Below are positions 16,357-23,687 of a DNA stretch of 64,000 nt, one piece after another (within the stretch, counting starts at the first letter, position 1; each line of letters opens with the position of its first letter). The position numbers and the translations under genes were made by a program. The notes below the pieces were generated by a model. It saw nothing but the letters and a program-made list of their open reading frames with translations. It did no database searches and was not told where the DNA came from. Location: contig NZ_QUAJ01000008.1 in NCBI RefSeq assembly GCF_003391055.1, forward strand, positions 45,581-109,580, given 5' to 3'. The stretch comes from Psychrilyobacter piezotolerans (lineage in GTDB: Bacteria > Fusobacteriota > Fusobacteriia > Fusobacteriales > Fusobacteriaceae).

Positions 16357-17130
16357 TTATGATTTTTCTTCTATAAAGGGCTGCTTCATCATGTATGAAA
16401 AGTGCTGATATTTATCTTGGGTATATCCGGGTATTCCATACTTAGGTGTAGATATATCCCCCTGGGGGTGGAAGGTTCCAAAAATTTTATCCCATAGTAT
16501 CAGAAAGGATGAAAAGTTGGAGTTTGACTCCTTCCACTTTAAAGAATGATGAATCCTATGGATATAAGGAGTCACAATAAGCTTAGAAAGAAGGAGGTCC
16601 AAGCTCCGATTGATTCTTATATTGCTGTGATGAAAATATACATTAATATTAAATATCACATCATAAAGCAGAAGGGCTTCTACGGGTATTCCCATTAAAA
16701 GAATAAAGGGAAGCTTGAAAAGATGGCCCATGAGTACCTCAAAAAAATGAAATCTCAGAGCAGAAGAAACGTTGAGCAGCCTGTCTGTATGATGAACACT
16801 GTGAAACCGCATTAGAAAGGAAACCCTGTGAAGGAGCCGGTGCCACCAGTAGTTTACACAGTCTAAAAGTATAACTCCTAAGATAAGTTTAAATTTAGAA
16901 TCAAAAGAGGTCATATTCATAACCCCCACTTCTAAGTTCTCAAGGTATTTGGCCAGGGCATAAACTGTGAATAGTGCAAAATACCTTCCAATAAGTAAGT
17001 TAACTGCCCCAAGTCCCAGATTACTTATGTCATGGCTCTTTCCAACAATATTCCTGCCTACCTGAGGCATTATTCTTTCCAATATAAATAACATCAGGAA
17101 AATTCCTCCCATCAATATTAATCTTTCCAT
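16357..17130 (-). CDS. Sterol desaturase/fatty acid hydroxylase family membrane di-iron protein
   Basis: A 257-residue membrane protein with histidine clusters of the FA_hydroxylase family: HRLLH (about 110), HSVHH (about 122), HHSN (about 178) and HRIHHS (about 202). These ligate a di-iron centre that hydroxylates or desaturates lipid chains using O2, or cleaves ether lipids in some relatives. About four membrane helices surround them. The ATG at 17130 is chosen (GGGGGGAAG six bases before). An O2-using enzyme is notable in an otherwise anaerobic gene set. Confidence 0.88.
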   Translation of the reverse strand: MERLILMGGIFLMLFILERIMPQVGRNIVGKSHDISNLGLGAVNLLIGRYFALFTVYALAKYLENLEVGVMNMTSFDSKFKLILGVILLDCVNYWWHRLLHRVSFLMRFHSVHHTDRLLNVSSALRFHFFEVLMGHLFKLPFILLMGIPVEALLLYDVIFNINVYFHHSNIRINRSLDLLLSKLIVTPYIHRIHHSLKWKESNSNFSSFLILWDKIFGTFHPQGDISTPKYGIPGYTQDKYQHFSYMMKQPFIEEKS

Positions 17131-17403
17131 AGCTTCCCCCCTTTTTTCGATGTCTTTGAATATCAATTTCTGAAAATTCTATAACTATACTGTATTTTAT
17201 ACTCTCTATTTCCCATGCTCCTCTTTTACGGGGTCTATTTTAAAGAGAACCCTTGCCTGTCAGGATTATGTCTATTATTAATTGAGGACCTTATCCATTT
17301 ATCTGGTACACCTTGAAGAGGAAAAAATATAAGACTTTCGTAAATAATATTTGAGGAGATCGAAGGTTAAAGAAGAAAATTAATAAGGATGAGGAGGAGA
17401 TTT

Positions 17404-17649
17404 ATGAGAAAGATTTTGATAGAAGGAATGGTTTGCAGCAAATGCACGGATAAAATTTAAAAAAAACTCAAATCTATCGATGGAGTGGAAGAGGTGAAGG
17501 TTCTTTTGGATGAAAAGGAGGCATATGTATCTGGAGATGTGGATGAGGAGGTTTTAAAAGCAGCCATTGAATCTGAAGGATACAAGGTTACTGCAATAGA
17601 ACCTATAGAGGGAATCAAACACCCTGAAGAAAGAAAAGGACACTCATGA
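17404..17649 (+). pseudogene. Copper-chaperone-like HMA gene with in-frame stop
   Basis: An 81-codon frame encoding a heavy-metal-associated domain (CopZ-like): MRKILIEGMVCSKCTDKI carries the GMxCxxC copper site, but codon 19 is TAA. Reading continues in the same frame with KKLKSIDGVEEVKVLLDEKE and later EGYKVTAI, exactly the remaining HMA secondary-structure pattern. GAGGAG precedes the ATG and a terminator follows the stop. One substitution (TAA from GAA, AAA or CAA) would restore a normal chaperone, so it is a very recent nonsense mutation or a sequencing error. Confidence 0.8.
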
Positions 17650-17660
17650 AGTGTCCTTTT
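17634..17660. terminator. Bidirectional terminator
   Basis: AAAAGGACACT pairs with AGTGTCCTTTT around CATGA, overlapping the stop codon of the HMA gene and serving the converging methyltransferase gene. Confidence 0.88.
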
Positions 17661-17682
17661 AAGGTTCATTTTATTATTGACT

Positions 17683-18258
17683 TTATTTTATATTTTTAAA
17701 AGTTCCCCTTATGAAGTTGTCTCCAAAAAAGTATTTTAAAGAAATTTTTTCAAAGTTATTAACCTCAATAGTATTAAGGGTATCTCTGTTTAAATGGCAG
17801 CCCATTGCAAAGATCTTCCATGCAGGAGTAAGGATATTTTGTAAGAAAAATAAAAAGTTCTTTTCATTTTTAATATGTTCCAGGACTAGAAGTTTTCCAT
17901 TTGGCCGGCACACTCTTTTAGCTTCTTTCAATGCCTTATCAGGATCAGGAATTGTACACAGAGCCAGGGTTATCACTATAGTATCGAATGTATTATCATC
18001 AAAGGGCAGATCTTCTCCTGAAGCAGAAACTATCTCTATATTTTTCTCACCGATTTTTTTCTCAGCCTCCAGACTTAACTCCTTATCCGGCTCTACGGCT
18101 GTTACTCGATGCTTCGAATAAAATTCAAAGTTAACACCGGTTCCAGCTCCAAATTCTATAACTCTTCCTTCAATATTTTTTAGAAGGATACTTCTTTCCT
18201 TGTGCAGCATCTTTTTTTCGACTTTACTCATTAATTTATCATATAGATAAGCCTTCAT
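17683..18258 (-). CDS. Class I SAM-dependent methyltransferase (UbiE/phospholipid methyltransferase-like)
   Basis: A 191-residue enzyme with the class I Rossmann motifs: RVIEFGAGTGVNFEFY (motif I), TAVEPDKE (acidic loop), SGEDLPFDDNTFDTIVITLALC (motif II/post II) and RPNGKLLVLEH (motif III). The C-terminal WKIFAMGCHLNRDT resembles METTL7/PmtA-like phospholipid or small-molecule methyltransferases. The ATG at 18258 has GGAG upstream; earlier in-frame codons lack one. It lies 75 bp behind the csoR-type gene and may share its transcript, hinting at a metal or metalloid link (inference). Confidence 0.85.
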   Translation of the reverse strand: MKAYLYDKLMSKVEKKMLHKERSILLKNIEGRVIEFGAGTGVNFEFYSKHRVTAVEPDKELSLEAEKKIGEKNIEIVSASGEDLPFDDNTFDTIVITLALCTIPDPDKALKEAKRVCRPNGKLLVLEHIKNEKNFLFFLQNILTPAWKIFAMGCHLNRDTLNTIEVNNFEKISLKYFFGDNFIRGTFKNIK

Positions 18259-18333
18259 AGCCAGAACTCCTTTCCATTTTTTTCTATCAGTTGTTCCTTC
18301 CAATTTTTAAGAGTTTTTTTTAATAGCCTTCTT

Positions 18334-18651
18334 CTATTTCAGAAGCCTACCTACTGTTTTTATAAACTCTTGAATGATCTCAGGATCGTCTTTTTTTAAT
18401 TTTTTAGCAACACAACTTTCCATGTGTTTTTCTAAAAGCACTTTTCCGACACCATTTAAAGCAGATTTAGCTGAACTTATCTGGTTTAATACATCATCAC
18501 AATAAGCATCATTTTCTATGAGTTTTTTGATACCTCTGATTTGACCCTCTATCCTATTTAACCTTGTAATAAAAACTTTTTTTTCTTTTTCATACGAAAC
18601 CTGACCTTCTTCATCACAAATTTCACAAGAATTTTTAATTTTAGCTTCCAT
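18334..18651 (-). CDS. CsoR/RcnR-family metal-sensing repressor
   Basis: A 105-residue DUF156 protein. The family core is clear: RLNRIEGQIRGIKKLI, DAYCDDVLNQISSAKSALN, and HMESCV, giving the Cys-His-Cys set used by CsoR for Cu(I). The N-terminal CEICDEEG adds a further Cys pair. It is an all-helical repressor released from DNA by metal or by sulfur/formaldehyde in other subtypes. GGAGG precedes the ATG, and a good promoter lies at 18684-18712. Proximity to a broken copper chaperone supports a copper role. Confidence 0.9.
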   Translation of the reverse strand: MEAKIKNSCEICDEEGQVSYEKEKKVFITRLNRIEGQIRGIKKLIENDAYCDDVLNQISSAKSALNGVGKVLLEKHMESCVAKKLKKDDPEIIQEFIKTVGRLLK

Positions 18652-18683
18652 ATTGACCTCCTGTTGAAATACTCTCTATACCT

Positions 18684-18712
18684 ATTATATATAATAAAAA
18701 ATGAAAAGTCAA
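18684..18712 (-). promoter_or_regulatory. Promoter of the csoR-type gene
   Basis: On the - strand, TTGACT and TATAAT are separated by 17 bases, about 30 bases before the start codon. Confidence 0.75.
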
Positions 18713-18726
18713 AACTCTTATATTTA

Positions 18727-18852
18727 TTGACAAAGTTCAATTTAAAAGACATACTGTATAAAAACTATAGGGGGGTATTCTATAAAAGATAGGTGTGTTT
18801 GATGGTGATGAAAACTTTAAGGTAACAAAAAAAGAGGTTTACACCTCTTTTT
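18727..18852 (+). promoter_or_regulatory. Promoter with CsoR-like G-tract operator and a short gene-less transcript
   Basis: TTGACA (18727-18732) is followed by TA-rich -10 candidates near 18750-18760 and then ACTATAGGGGGGTAT (18764-18778), a G-tract flanked by TA like CsoR/RcnR operators. Only a seven-codon frame (from 18802) precedes a terminator hairpin (AAAAAGAGGT with its complement, to 18852). Transcription from here would give an RNA of about 80 bases, or the site is left from a lost metal operon. The same hairpin can end the ferredoxin gene on the other strand. Confidence 0.5.
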
Positions 18853-18926
18853 AATCATCATCGTTAGATCCTATTTCATTGGGTATAAGAGTTGCAATTA
18901 TAGTTCCAAATCTCATCTTCCCTAAC

Positions 18927-19211
18927 TTATACAGATTCAGGTGGATTTTTGGGATCATGTCTGCTCATAAGAAATATTGCTTTAGTCGGACAGGCATTCA
19001 TACATGCTCCATCGCCGATACAGTTTTCTGGACGCACTACTTTTGCGATGCCATCCACAATTTCCAATACATTTGGTCCCAATTTTTTGCATAGAGCAAC
19101 ACAATTTGAGCACCCTAAACAACGGATCGGATTTATCTCCGGAAGATTACCCTTTACAAATTCTCTACCGAATGCTTCTGCAACCTCAACCTCAATTTTT
19201 TTATTTGCCAT
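18927..19211 (-). CDS. Two-cluster 4Fe-4S ferredoxin-type protein
   Basis: A 94-residue protein with two cysteine motifs: CLGCSNCVALC (about 31-41) and CIGDGACMNACP (about 65-76), followed by TKAIF, as in bacterial ferredoxins. N-terminal residues 1-28 are an added segment. Probably a cytosolic electron carrier for the Dps-like protein encoded 47 bp upstream, with which it may be co-transcribed; GGGAGG lies before the ATG. Confidence 0.88.
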   Translation of the reverse strand: MANKKIEVEVAEAFGREFVKGNLPEINPIRCLGCSNCVALCKKLGPNVLEIVDGIAKVVRPENCIGDGACMNACPTKAIFLMSRHDPKNPPESV

Positions 19212-19257
19212 AATTCCTCCCTGTTTAATTTTTATAAAGTCATTTATAAATCCATAC

Positions 19258-19809
19258 TTATTTCATAAATTTAGAAACGAATGGTGAGGTTTCACCTCTT
19301 CTTAAAAAATGTCCAGAAGGACCTTCCCCCAAAAATTCCGCAAACCAAGACTCGTGTTCAATTTCCTCATTGAGGATAGCTAATGCCAGATCATAGGTAC
19401 GGTGATCCTTTCCGGCAGTCATGTTGCAGATTTCGGTATAACCACGAACAGCACATCTTTCTGCGTTTAATAAAACTTTTAATATTTCTTCAACATTGCT
19501 GGGATCCTTTGGTAAATTAGCCGGAGGACATGCTGACATATCATGAAAAACTTTCATATCATCAGGTAATTTTCCCCCGAGCTCATAAATTCTCGGAATC
19601 AAAGCTTCAAAATGATTTCTGTCTTCTATTCTGGCAGTCTCTGCAATTTCTTTTATCCCTTCTCCTTTCAATCCTATAAGATTACATCTAAGAATTGTAT
19701 AGTAGTAAAAAGTAGTTAACTCAGCTGCTGCGTTCTTAATTAATAAATCCAAAAGTTTTTCAACGTCAACTCCGGCATCTTCTACCATCTTTCTTGCTAC
19801 TTTAGCCAT
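19258..19809 (-). CDS. Dps-like thioferritin (DPSL)
   Basis: A 183-residue four-helix ferritin-like protein. Iron ligands are visible in AAAELTTFYYYT (helix A), EDRNHFEAL (helix B), NAERCAVRGYTEIC (helix C, with the paired cysteines that define Dps-like thioferritins) and ILNEEIEHESWFAEFL (helix D). These proteins oxidise Fe(II) with peroxide inside a 12-mer cage and protect anaerobes from oxidative stress. The ATG at 19809 has GGAGG upstream. The neighbouring ferredoxin may deliver or remove electrons. Confidence 0.9.
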   Translation of the reverse strand: MAKVARKMVEDAGVDVEKLLDLLIKNAAAELTTFYYYTILRCNLIGLKGEGIKEIAETARIEDRNHFEALIPRIYELGGKLPDDMKVFHDMSACPPANLPKDPSNVEEILKVLLNAERCAVRGYTEICNMTAGKDHRTYDLALAILNEEIEHESWFAEFLGEGPSGHFLRRGETSPFVSKFMK

Positions 19810-20048
19810 AAAATACCTCCATTTTTTTAAATGAACACCTACCACCCAAAAGACCAACAATAACTTCACTTTTATTTATTTCTATGCTTGCTAATCACTT
19901 AATAAAAAAATATGAATTTTCACAGACATCATTAACAATCTTTTACTGGAAGTACTGAAAAATTCCTTCAATATTTTTTTAACTATCTATCTCTCCTATA
20001 AATAATGGATTTTTTATCGAAAATTTGTAAGGTTTTCCTGAAATAAAT

Positions 20049-20074
20049 AAAAAAAAGGGATAGTCTCTATCCCC
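20049..20074 (-). terminator. Terminator of the iscU-type gene
   Basis: GGGATAG pairs with CTATCCC around TCT and is followed on the - strand by T8. It separates the IscU block from the Dps-like block. Confidence 0.88.
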
Positions 20075-20084
20075 AGTAAAATCA

Positions 20085-20483
20085 TTATTTTCTAGATGTA
20101 TAATCCTCTATTGCTGCATTTATAACTTCTTCAGCTAAAACTGAACAATGTAATTTTGATGCTGGTAAACCATCTAAATTTTCTGCAATAGATTTATTTG
20201 TCAATTGTAATGCTTCTTCTATAGTTTTGTCTATGATCATCTCTGTAGTTACCGATGAGGAGGCAATAGCTGATGCACATCCAAATGTTCTAAATTTTGC
20301 ATCTATGATTACTTCATCTTCTATTTTTAAGAAGATCTCCATCATATCTCCACAAGATGGACTTCCTATTTTTCCATATCCATCAGGATTTTCCATTACT
20401 CCAACGTTTCTAGGATTCATAAAATGATCCATTAATTTTTTTGTATACATCAAATTTTCCATTATTTCTTCCGTAGATACCAT
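20085..20483 (-). CDS. IscU/NifU-type Fe-S cluster scaffold
   Basis: A 132-residue scaffold for Fe-S cluster assembly. The IscU core starts at YTKKLMDHFMNPRNVG, with the three cluster cysteines in PSCGD (about 43), FGCASA (about 69) and LHCSVLAEE (about 112). The first 11 residues are extra; a start at the Met before YTKK is possible, but GGGAAG fits the upstream ATG. No iscS is adjacent. It is the third gene leftward from the palindrome-controlled promoter at 21277. Confidence 0.9.
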   Translation of the reverse strand: MVSTEEIMENLMYTKKLMDHFMNPRNVGVMENPDGYGKIGSPSCGDMMEIFLKIEDEVIIDAKFRTFGCASAIASSSVTTEMIIDKTIEEALQLTNKSIAENLDGLPASKLHCSVLAEEVINAAIEDYTSRK

Positions 20484-20542
20484 CTATAATCACTTCCCAT
20501 CTTTTATTTTATTTGTATGAAATACAATCTTATTCTAAAGAA

Positions 20543-20926
20543 TTATTTATTTAAAAGTTCTTTCAATATTTCAGCAGAAGTTTTAATCAAAACTTCACAA
20601 TCCACTTTATAGACTTTTTTAAGCTCACCGCAATTCAATGAAAAATTTTTTTCTTTAAAAGATGTTTCAAAAGTTTTTATCATTTTATAAACTTTTCTTA
20701 AACTGTCCTTGTCGTTATAATCACTGCTTCCGTATTTCAGTCCAAATATTATGTTTGCTGCAGTTACTGCTCCACATGTCTGCCCGGTATACATTCCAAA
20801 ACCAAGACCGGAAGATAGTTTTATAAGTGCTTCTTCATCAATTTCAAGCTCATGAGAACATGATTTTAAAATTGCCTGGGAGCAGTTATATCCGCATTTG
20901 TAATTTTCAATTGTTTTCTTTTCCAT
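20543..20926 (-). CDS. C_GCAxxG_C_C family redox-type protein
   Basis: A 127-residue member of the C_GCAxxG_C_C family. Its cysteines follow the family pattern: GYNCSQAIL (about 14), TGQTCGAVTAA (about 51), LNCGEL (about 99) and VDCEVL (about 109). These proteins are suspected to bind metal or carry electrons in anaerobes; function is unproven. It lies between a DUF1858 gene and iscU, with 58-60 bp gaps, in one probable operon. Confidence 0.88.
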   Translation of the reverse strand: MEKKTIENYKCGYNCSQAILKSCSHELEIDEEALIKLSSGLGFGMYTGQTCGAVTAANIIFGLKYGSSDYNDKDSLRKVYKMIKTFETSFKEKNFSLNCGELKKVYKVDCEVLIKTSAEILKELLNK

Positions 20927-20984
20927 CTGCTAATCATCTCCGTATAAATTTTTTATAAATAATTATTTATTTTTAAATCCTCGG

Positions 20985-21197
20985 CTAAGGAAGTATTTCC
21001 AAATGCTCCAATATTTCTTCAATAATTTCTTTCGAAGGTAATTTAGAACTTTCTAAAGCTTCTTCTAAGGTTACCTTTTCAGAAAAAGTACATCCCCTAC
21101 ACTTTAATCCGTAATTTTCAAAAATTTCTACGATAAAAGGATACTTTTTAAAAAGTTCTTGAATATTCATCTTCAAAAGAAAATTTTCATCTATCAT
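20985..21197 (-). CDS. DUF1858 small cysteine protein (ScdA N-terminal-like)
   Basis: A 70-residue helical protein: MNIQELFKKYPFIVEIFENY followed by GLKCRGCTFSEKVTLEEAL, the CxxC-bearing DUF1858 signature also found at the N-terminus of ScdA/RIC iron-sulfur repair proteins. First gene after the palindrome-covered promoter (21296-21324), hence predicted target of the DUF134 regulator. Confidence 0.88.
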   Translation of the reverse strand: MIDENFLLKMNIQELFKKYPFIVEIFENYGLKCRGCTFSEKVTLEEALESSKLPSKEIIEEILEHLEILP

Positions 21198-21276
21198 ACT
21201 ACTTACTCCCTTTCTTCATCCAATAAACGACAATATCTTTTTTTTTAACGTGGGATAATTCTCCCTCTCTCTGTTT

Positions 21277-21290
21277 TGTGCATATGCACA
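21277..21290. promoter_or_regulatory. 14-bp palindromic operator, left copy
   Basis: TGTGCATATGCACA, a perfect palindrome, lies five bases after the -10 box of the leftward promoter, over its predicted start point. The identical 14-mer is at 21627-21640 before the DUF134 regulator gene. Confidence 0.8.
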
Positions 21291-21295
21291 CTAAG

Positions 21296-21324
21296 AATAT
21301 ACTCCTATCTTGTAATTTTGTCAA
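21296..21324 (-). promoter_or_regulatory. Promoter of the DUF1858-iscU operon
   Basis: On the - strand TTGACA and TATATT are 17 bases apart; the spacer ends in AGGAG, exactly as in the opposite promoter at 21593. Confidence 0.8.
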
Positions 21325-21592
21325 TAAAAATTAAATTAAAAATTTTTTGGAAATTGCAGCTTTATTTGCTCTTTGAATATTTATCAGTCTCGATATTTTT
21401 GGTATCCACTTCCTGTCATTTCTCTGAATTTTATTTGTTTAATTTTTTTTGATTTAATGTTAAAATTAATCTGACTCATGACAATCTTCTTATACTGGTT
21501 TTATGTGGTGTTTAACTTGTATTAGATTTTATTATGAGTCTTTTATTTTTTGTAAGGTGGGACATTATATTTTACAATTTAAAAATATTTTA

Positions 21593-21621
21593 TTGACAAA
21601 GTGGTAAGGTAGGAGTATAGT
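21593..21621 (+). promoter_or_regulatory. Promoter of the DUF134-NifX operon
   Basis: TTGACA and TATAGT with a 17-base spacer ending in AGGAG. The operator palindrome starts six bases after the -10 box. Confidence 0.8.
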
Positions 21622-21626
21622 TTGAG

Positions 21627-21640
21627 TGTGCATATGCACA
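21627..21640. promoter_or_regulatory. 14-bp palindromic operator, right copy
   Basis: TGTGCATATGCACA covers the predicted transcription start of the DUF134 regulator gene, so bound protein would block RNA polymerase; this suggests autoregulation. Confidence 0.8.
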
Positions 21641-21654
21641 TGCTAGGAGGTTTT

Positions 21655-21933
21655 ATGAATAGAAAAAAGAAGAGGTGTTGTCGATTTTTGGAAAATGAAA
21701 TTGTATACAAACCAGTAGGTATTTCAATGAAAGAGATAGATCTAAATAATATTGAAGCCGATGAATTTGAAGCCATTAGAATCTGTGATTACGAAGGAAA
21801 AAGCCAGATAGAAGCCAGTGAATTGATGGGGATCTCCCGTGGAACTATTCAAAGGTTATTGAATTCCGGAAGAAAAAAAATTGTCGATAGTTTTTTAAAT
21901 GAAAAAGCTATTGTTATAAAAAATAAGCATTAA
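21655..21933 (+). CDS. DUF134 (UPF0251) helix-turn-helix regulator
   Basis: A 92-residue putative DNA-binding protein. The family core is PVGISMKEIDLNNIEADEFEAIR and a sigma-70-region-4-like helix-turn-helix (KSQIEASELMGISRGTIQRLL). An N-terminal RKKKRCCRF carries paired cysteines that may bind a metal or cluster. Family members commonly neighbour NifX/NifB-like and MinD-type genes, as here. The ATG at 21655 has AGGAGG upstream; an earlier start would run through the operator. Predicted to bind the two identical palindromes at 21277 and 21627. Confidence 0.9.
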   Translation: MNRKKKRCCRFLENEIVYKPVGISMKEIDLNNIEADEFEAIRICDYEGKSQIEASELMGISRGTIQRLLNSGRKKIVDSFLNEKAIVIKNKH

Positions 21934-21965
21934 CTATTAAATTAAAATATAAGGAGGAACAAATT

Positions 21966-22331
21966 ATGGAATTAAGAATCGCATTTCCCACAAATGACAG
22001 GTTAAATGTCGAGGAGCATTTTGGACATTGTGCCGAGTTTAAAGTGTTGAATACAAAGGGAGGGGAAGTTGTATCGGAAGAATTCATCACTCCGCCGCCT
22101 CATGCACCTGGTGTATTACCAAAATTTTTAGGTGAACATAAGATTACTACTGTAATTACAGGGGGGATGGGAGCTATGGCAATCAATCTCTTTAAAACAC
22201 AAAATATAGATGTTATCTTAGGAGCTACTGGAAGTATTGCAGACAATTTAAATACATTTTTAGATGGACAGCTGGCATCTACTGGATCTGCTTGTAGTCA
22301 TCATCATGGGGATCATGAGTGTAATCATTAA
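21966..22331 (+). CDS. NifX/NifB-like dinitrogenase cofactor-family protein with Cys/His tail
   Basis: A 121-residue protein with the RNase H-like Nif-cofactor-binding fold (DUF35-free NifX/NafY group): LRIAFPTNDRLNVEEHFGHC at the start and TVITGGMGAMAINLF near residue 60-75. The C-terminus adds SACSHHHGDHECNH, a Cys/His cluster likely to bind metal. There are no nif genes here, so the role is probably in a general metal-sulfur cofactor, as in the orange-protein (Orp) systems. Co-transcribed with the DUF134 gene; a terminator follows. Confidence 0.88.
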   Translation: MELRIAFPTNDRLNVEEHFGHCAEFKVLNTKGGEVVSEEFITPPPHAPGVLPKFLGEHKITTVITGGMGAMAINLFKTQNIDVILGATGSIADNLNTFLDGQLASTGSACSHHHGDHECNH

Positions 22332-22349
22332 AAACAATATTAATTTATG

Positions 22350-22375
22350 TAAGCCGAATTTATTTCGGCTTATCT
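22350..22375 (+). terminator. Terminator or partial terminator
   Basis: AAGCCGAA pairs with TTCGGCTT around a TTTA loop; only a short T-rich tail follows. It separates the first NifX-like gene from the second module. Confidence 0.7.
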
Positions 22376-22485
22376 TAAAAATATAAATTTTGACAGACAA
22401 ATATTTCTGTATACTGAATTTAAGAAGGATAAGTATGCATGGAAATTATAAATAACAGAAGTAAAATAAAATTAGGAGGAACAAT

Positions 22486-22845
22486 ATGAAAATATCCATA
22501 TGTTCAAAAAAAGAAGGATTGGATAGTTTAATCGATGAAAGATTTGGCAGAACAGAAAACTTTACTATCATAGATATGGATACAATGATAGTGGAGACTA
22601 TCGAAAATACAGCTAAAAATGAAGCCAGTGGTGCAGGGGGTGAAGCAGTAAAATTAATTTCGAAATATAATGTAGACATAGCTGTCGTTCCTCATCTGGG
22701 ACCTAAGGCTGAAAAAGCCATGGAAGCTTTTGAAATAAAAACTGTTTCTCAGGAGGATTATAAAACTGTAGGAGAGGTTTTAGAAGCGTATAAATCCGGT
22801 AAATTAAAAGAAATAACAAAGAAAAAAGGACTGACTAGATTATGA
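22486..22845 (+). CDS. NifX/NifB-like cofactor-family protein
   Basis: A 119-residue protein of the same fold as the gene at 21966 but without the Cys/His tail: KISICSKKEGLDSLIDERFG at the start, and AVVPHLGPKAEKAME in the middle. AGGAGG precedes the ATG and it overlaps the following ATPase gene by four bases (ATGA). Together with the two ATPases it resembles Orp-type operons that handle Mo-Cu or Fe-S cofactors. Confidence 0.87.
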   Translation: MKISICSKKEGLDSLIDERFGRTENFTIIDMDTMIVETIENTAKNEASGAGGEAVKLISKYNVDIAVVPHLGPKAEKAMEAFEIKTVSQEDYKTVGEVLEAYKSGKLKEITKKKGLTRL

Positions 22846-23687
22846 AGATAGCTGTCTTAAGCGGGAAAGGAGGGACAGGTAAAACTACTGTCACCTCTAA
22901 TTTCGCTGTAAATATAAAACATTCTATAGGTATAGATTCCGATGTGGAGGAGCCAAATTTACATATTTTTATGGACATGAAAAATTCAGCCTCCGAACCT
23001 GTATATACACTGTATCCGTCTATTGACAAAGAACTTTGCAACCTCTGTGGTAAATGCGGGGATTTCTGTAATTATCATGCTATTCTCCCCGCTAAAAACC
23101 AGGTAATTATCTTCCGTGAAAGCTGCCATGACTGCGGCGGCTGTAAATTAGTCTGCCCAAATGGTGCTATCACATATAAAAAACGTGAGATTGGAAAAAT
23201 ATTTAAAGGCCGATCAAAATATAATACAGAACTTCATTACGGTCTTTTAAATATCGGTGAAATGTCGGGAGTAAAAATCATAGATCAGTTAAAAAAATAT
23301 TCTGATTTAGATGGAAAAACGATTTTTATTGACTCTCCTCCCGGTACTTCATGTGCCACAGTGGCAGCAGTGGAAGATGTGGATTATGCTGTAATCGTTT
23401 CAGAGCCTACACCATTCGGGGTCAGTGATATGAAGATGGTTGTGGAGATGCTCCGTGAAATGAAGATCCCTTTGGGACTTATTATCAACAAAGCCGGATT
23501 AGGAGATGAGGAGATCTATCATTATTGTGAGGATGAAAATATAGAAATTTTGGGAGAGATCCCCTTTGATAAAAAAATAGCTGAACTTTATGCTGACGGG
23601 AAGATTTTTAGCGATTCCCTTCCTGAATATCAAGATTTCTTTAGTGATATCTATAAAAAAATTGCAGAGGGGAGGAGATCATTATGA
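22842..23687 (+). CDS. MinD-type P-loop ATPase with inserted ferredoxin domain (first)
   Basis: A 281-residue ATPase. The deviant Walker A GKGGTGKTT stands at residues 8-16, followed after DSDVEEPNLHIF by an inserted two-cluster ferredoxin domain (CNLCGKCGDFC about 67-77, CHDCGGCKLVCP about 97-108). The second half carries FIDSPPGTSCATVAAV (Walker B/switch). Such ATPases are thought to insert or transfer Fe-S clusters, like Mrp/NBP35. It overlaps both neighbours by four bases. Confidence 0.92.
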   Translation: MKIAVLSGKGGTGKTTVTSNFAVNIKHSIGIDSDVEEPNLHIFMDMKNSASEPVYTLYPSIDKELCNLCGKCGDFCNYHAILPAKNQVIIFRESCHDCGGCKLVCPNGAITYKKREIGKIFKGRSKYNTELHYGLLNIGEMSGVKIIDQLKKYSDLDGKTIFIDSPPGTSCATVAAVEDVDYAVIVSEPTPFGVSDMKMVVEMLREMKIPLGLIINKAGLGDEEIYHYCEDENIEILGEIPFDKKIAELYADGKIFSDSLPEYQDFFSDIYKKIAEGRRSL

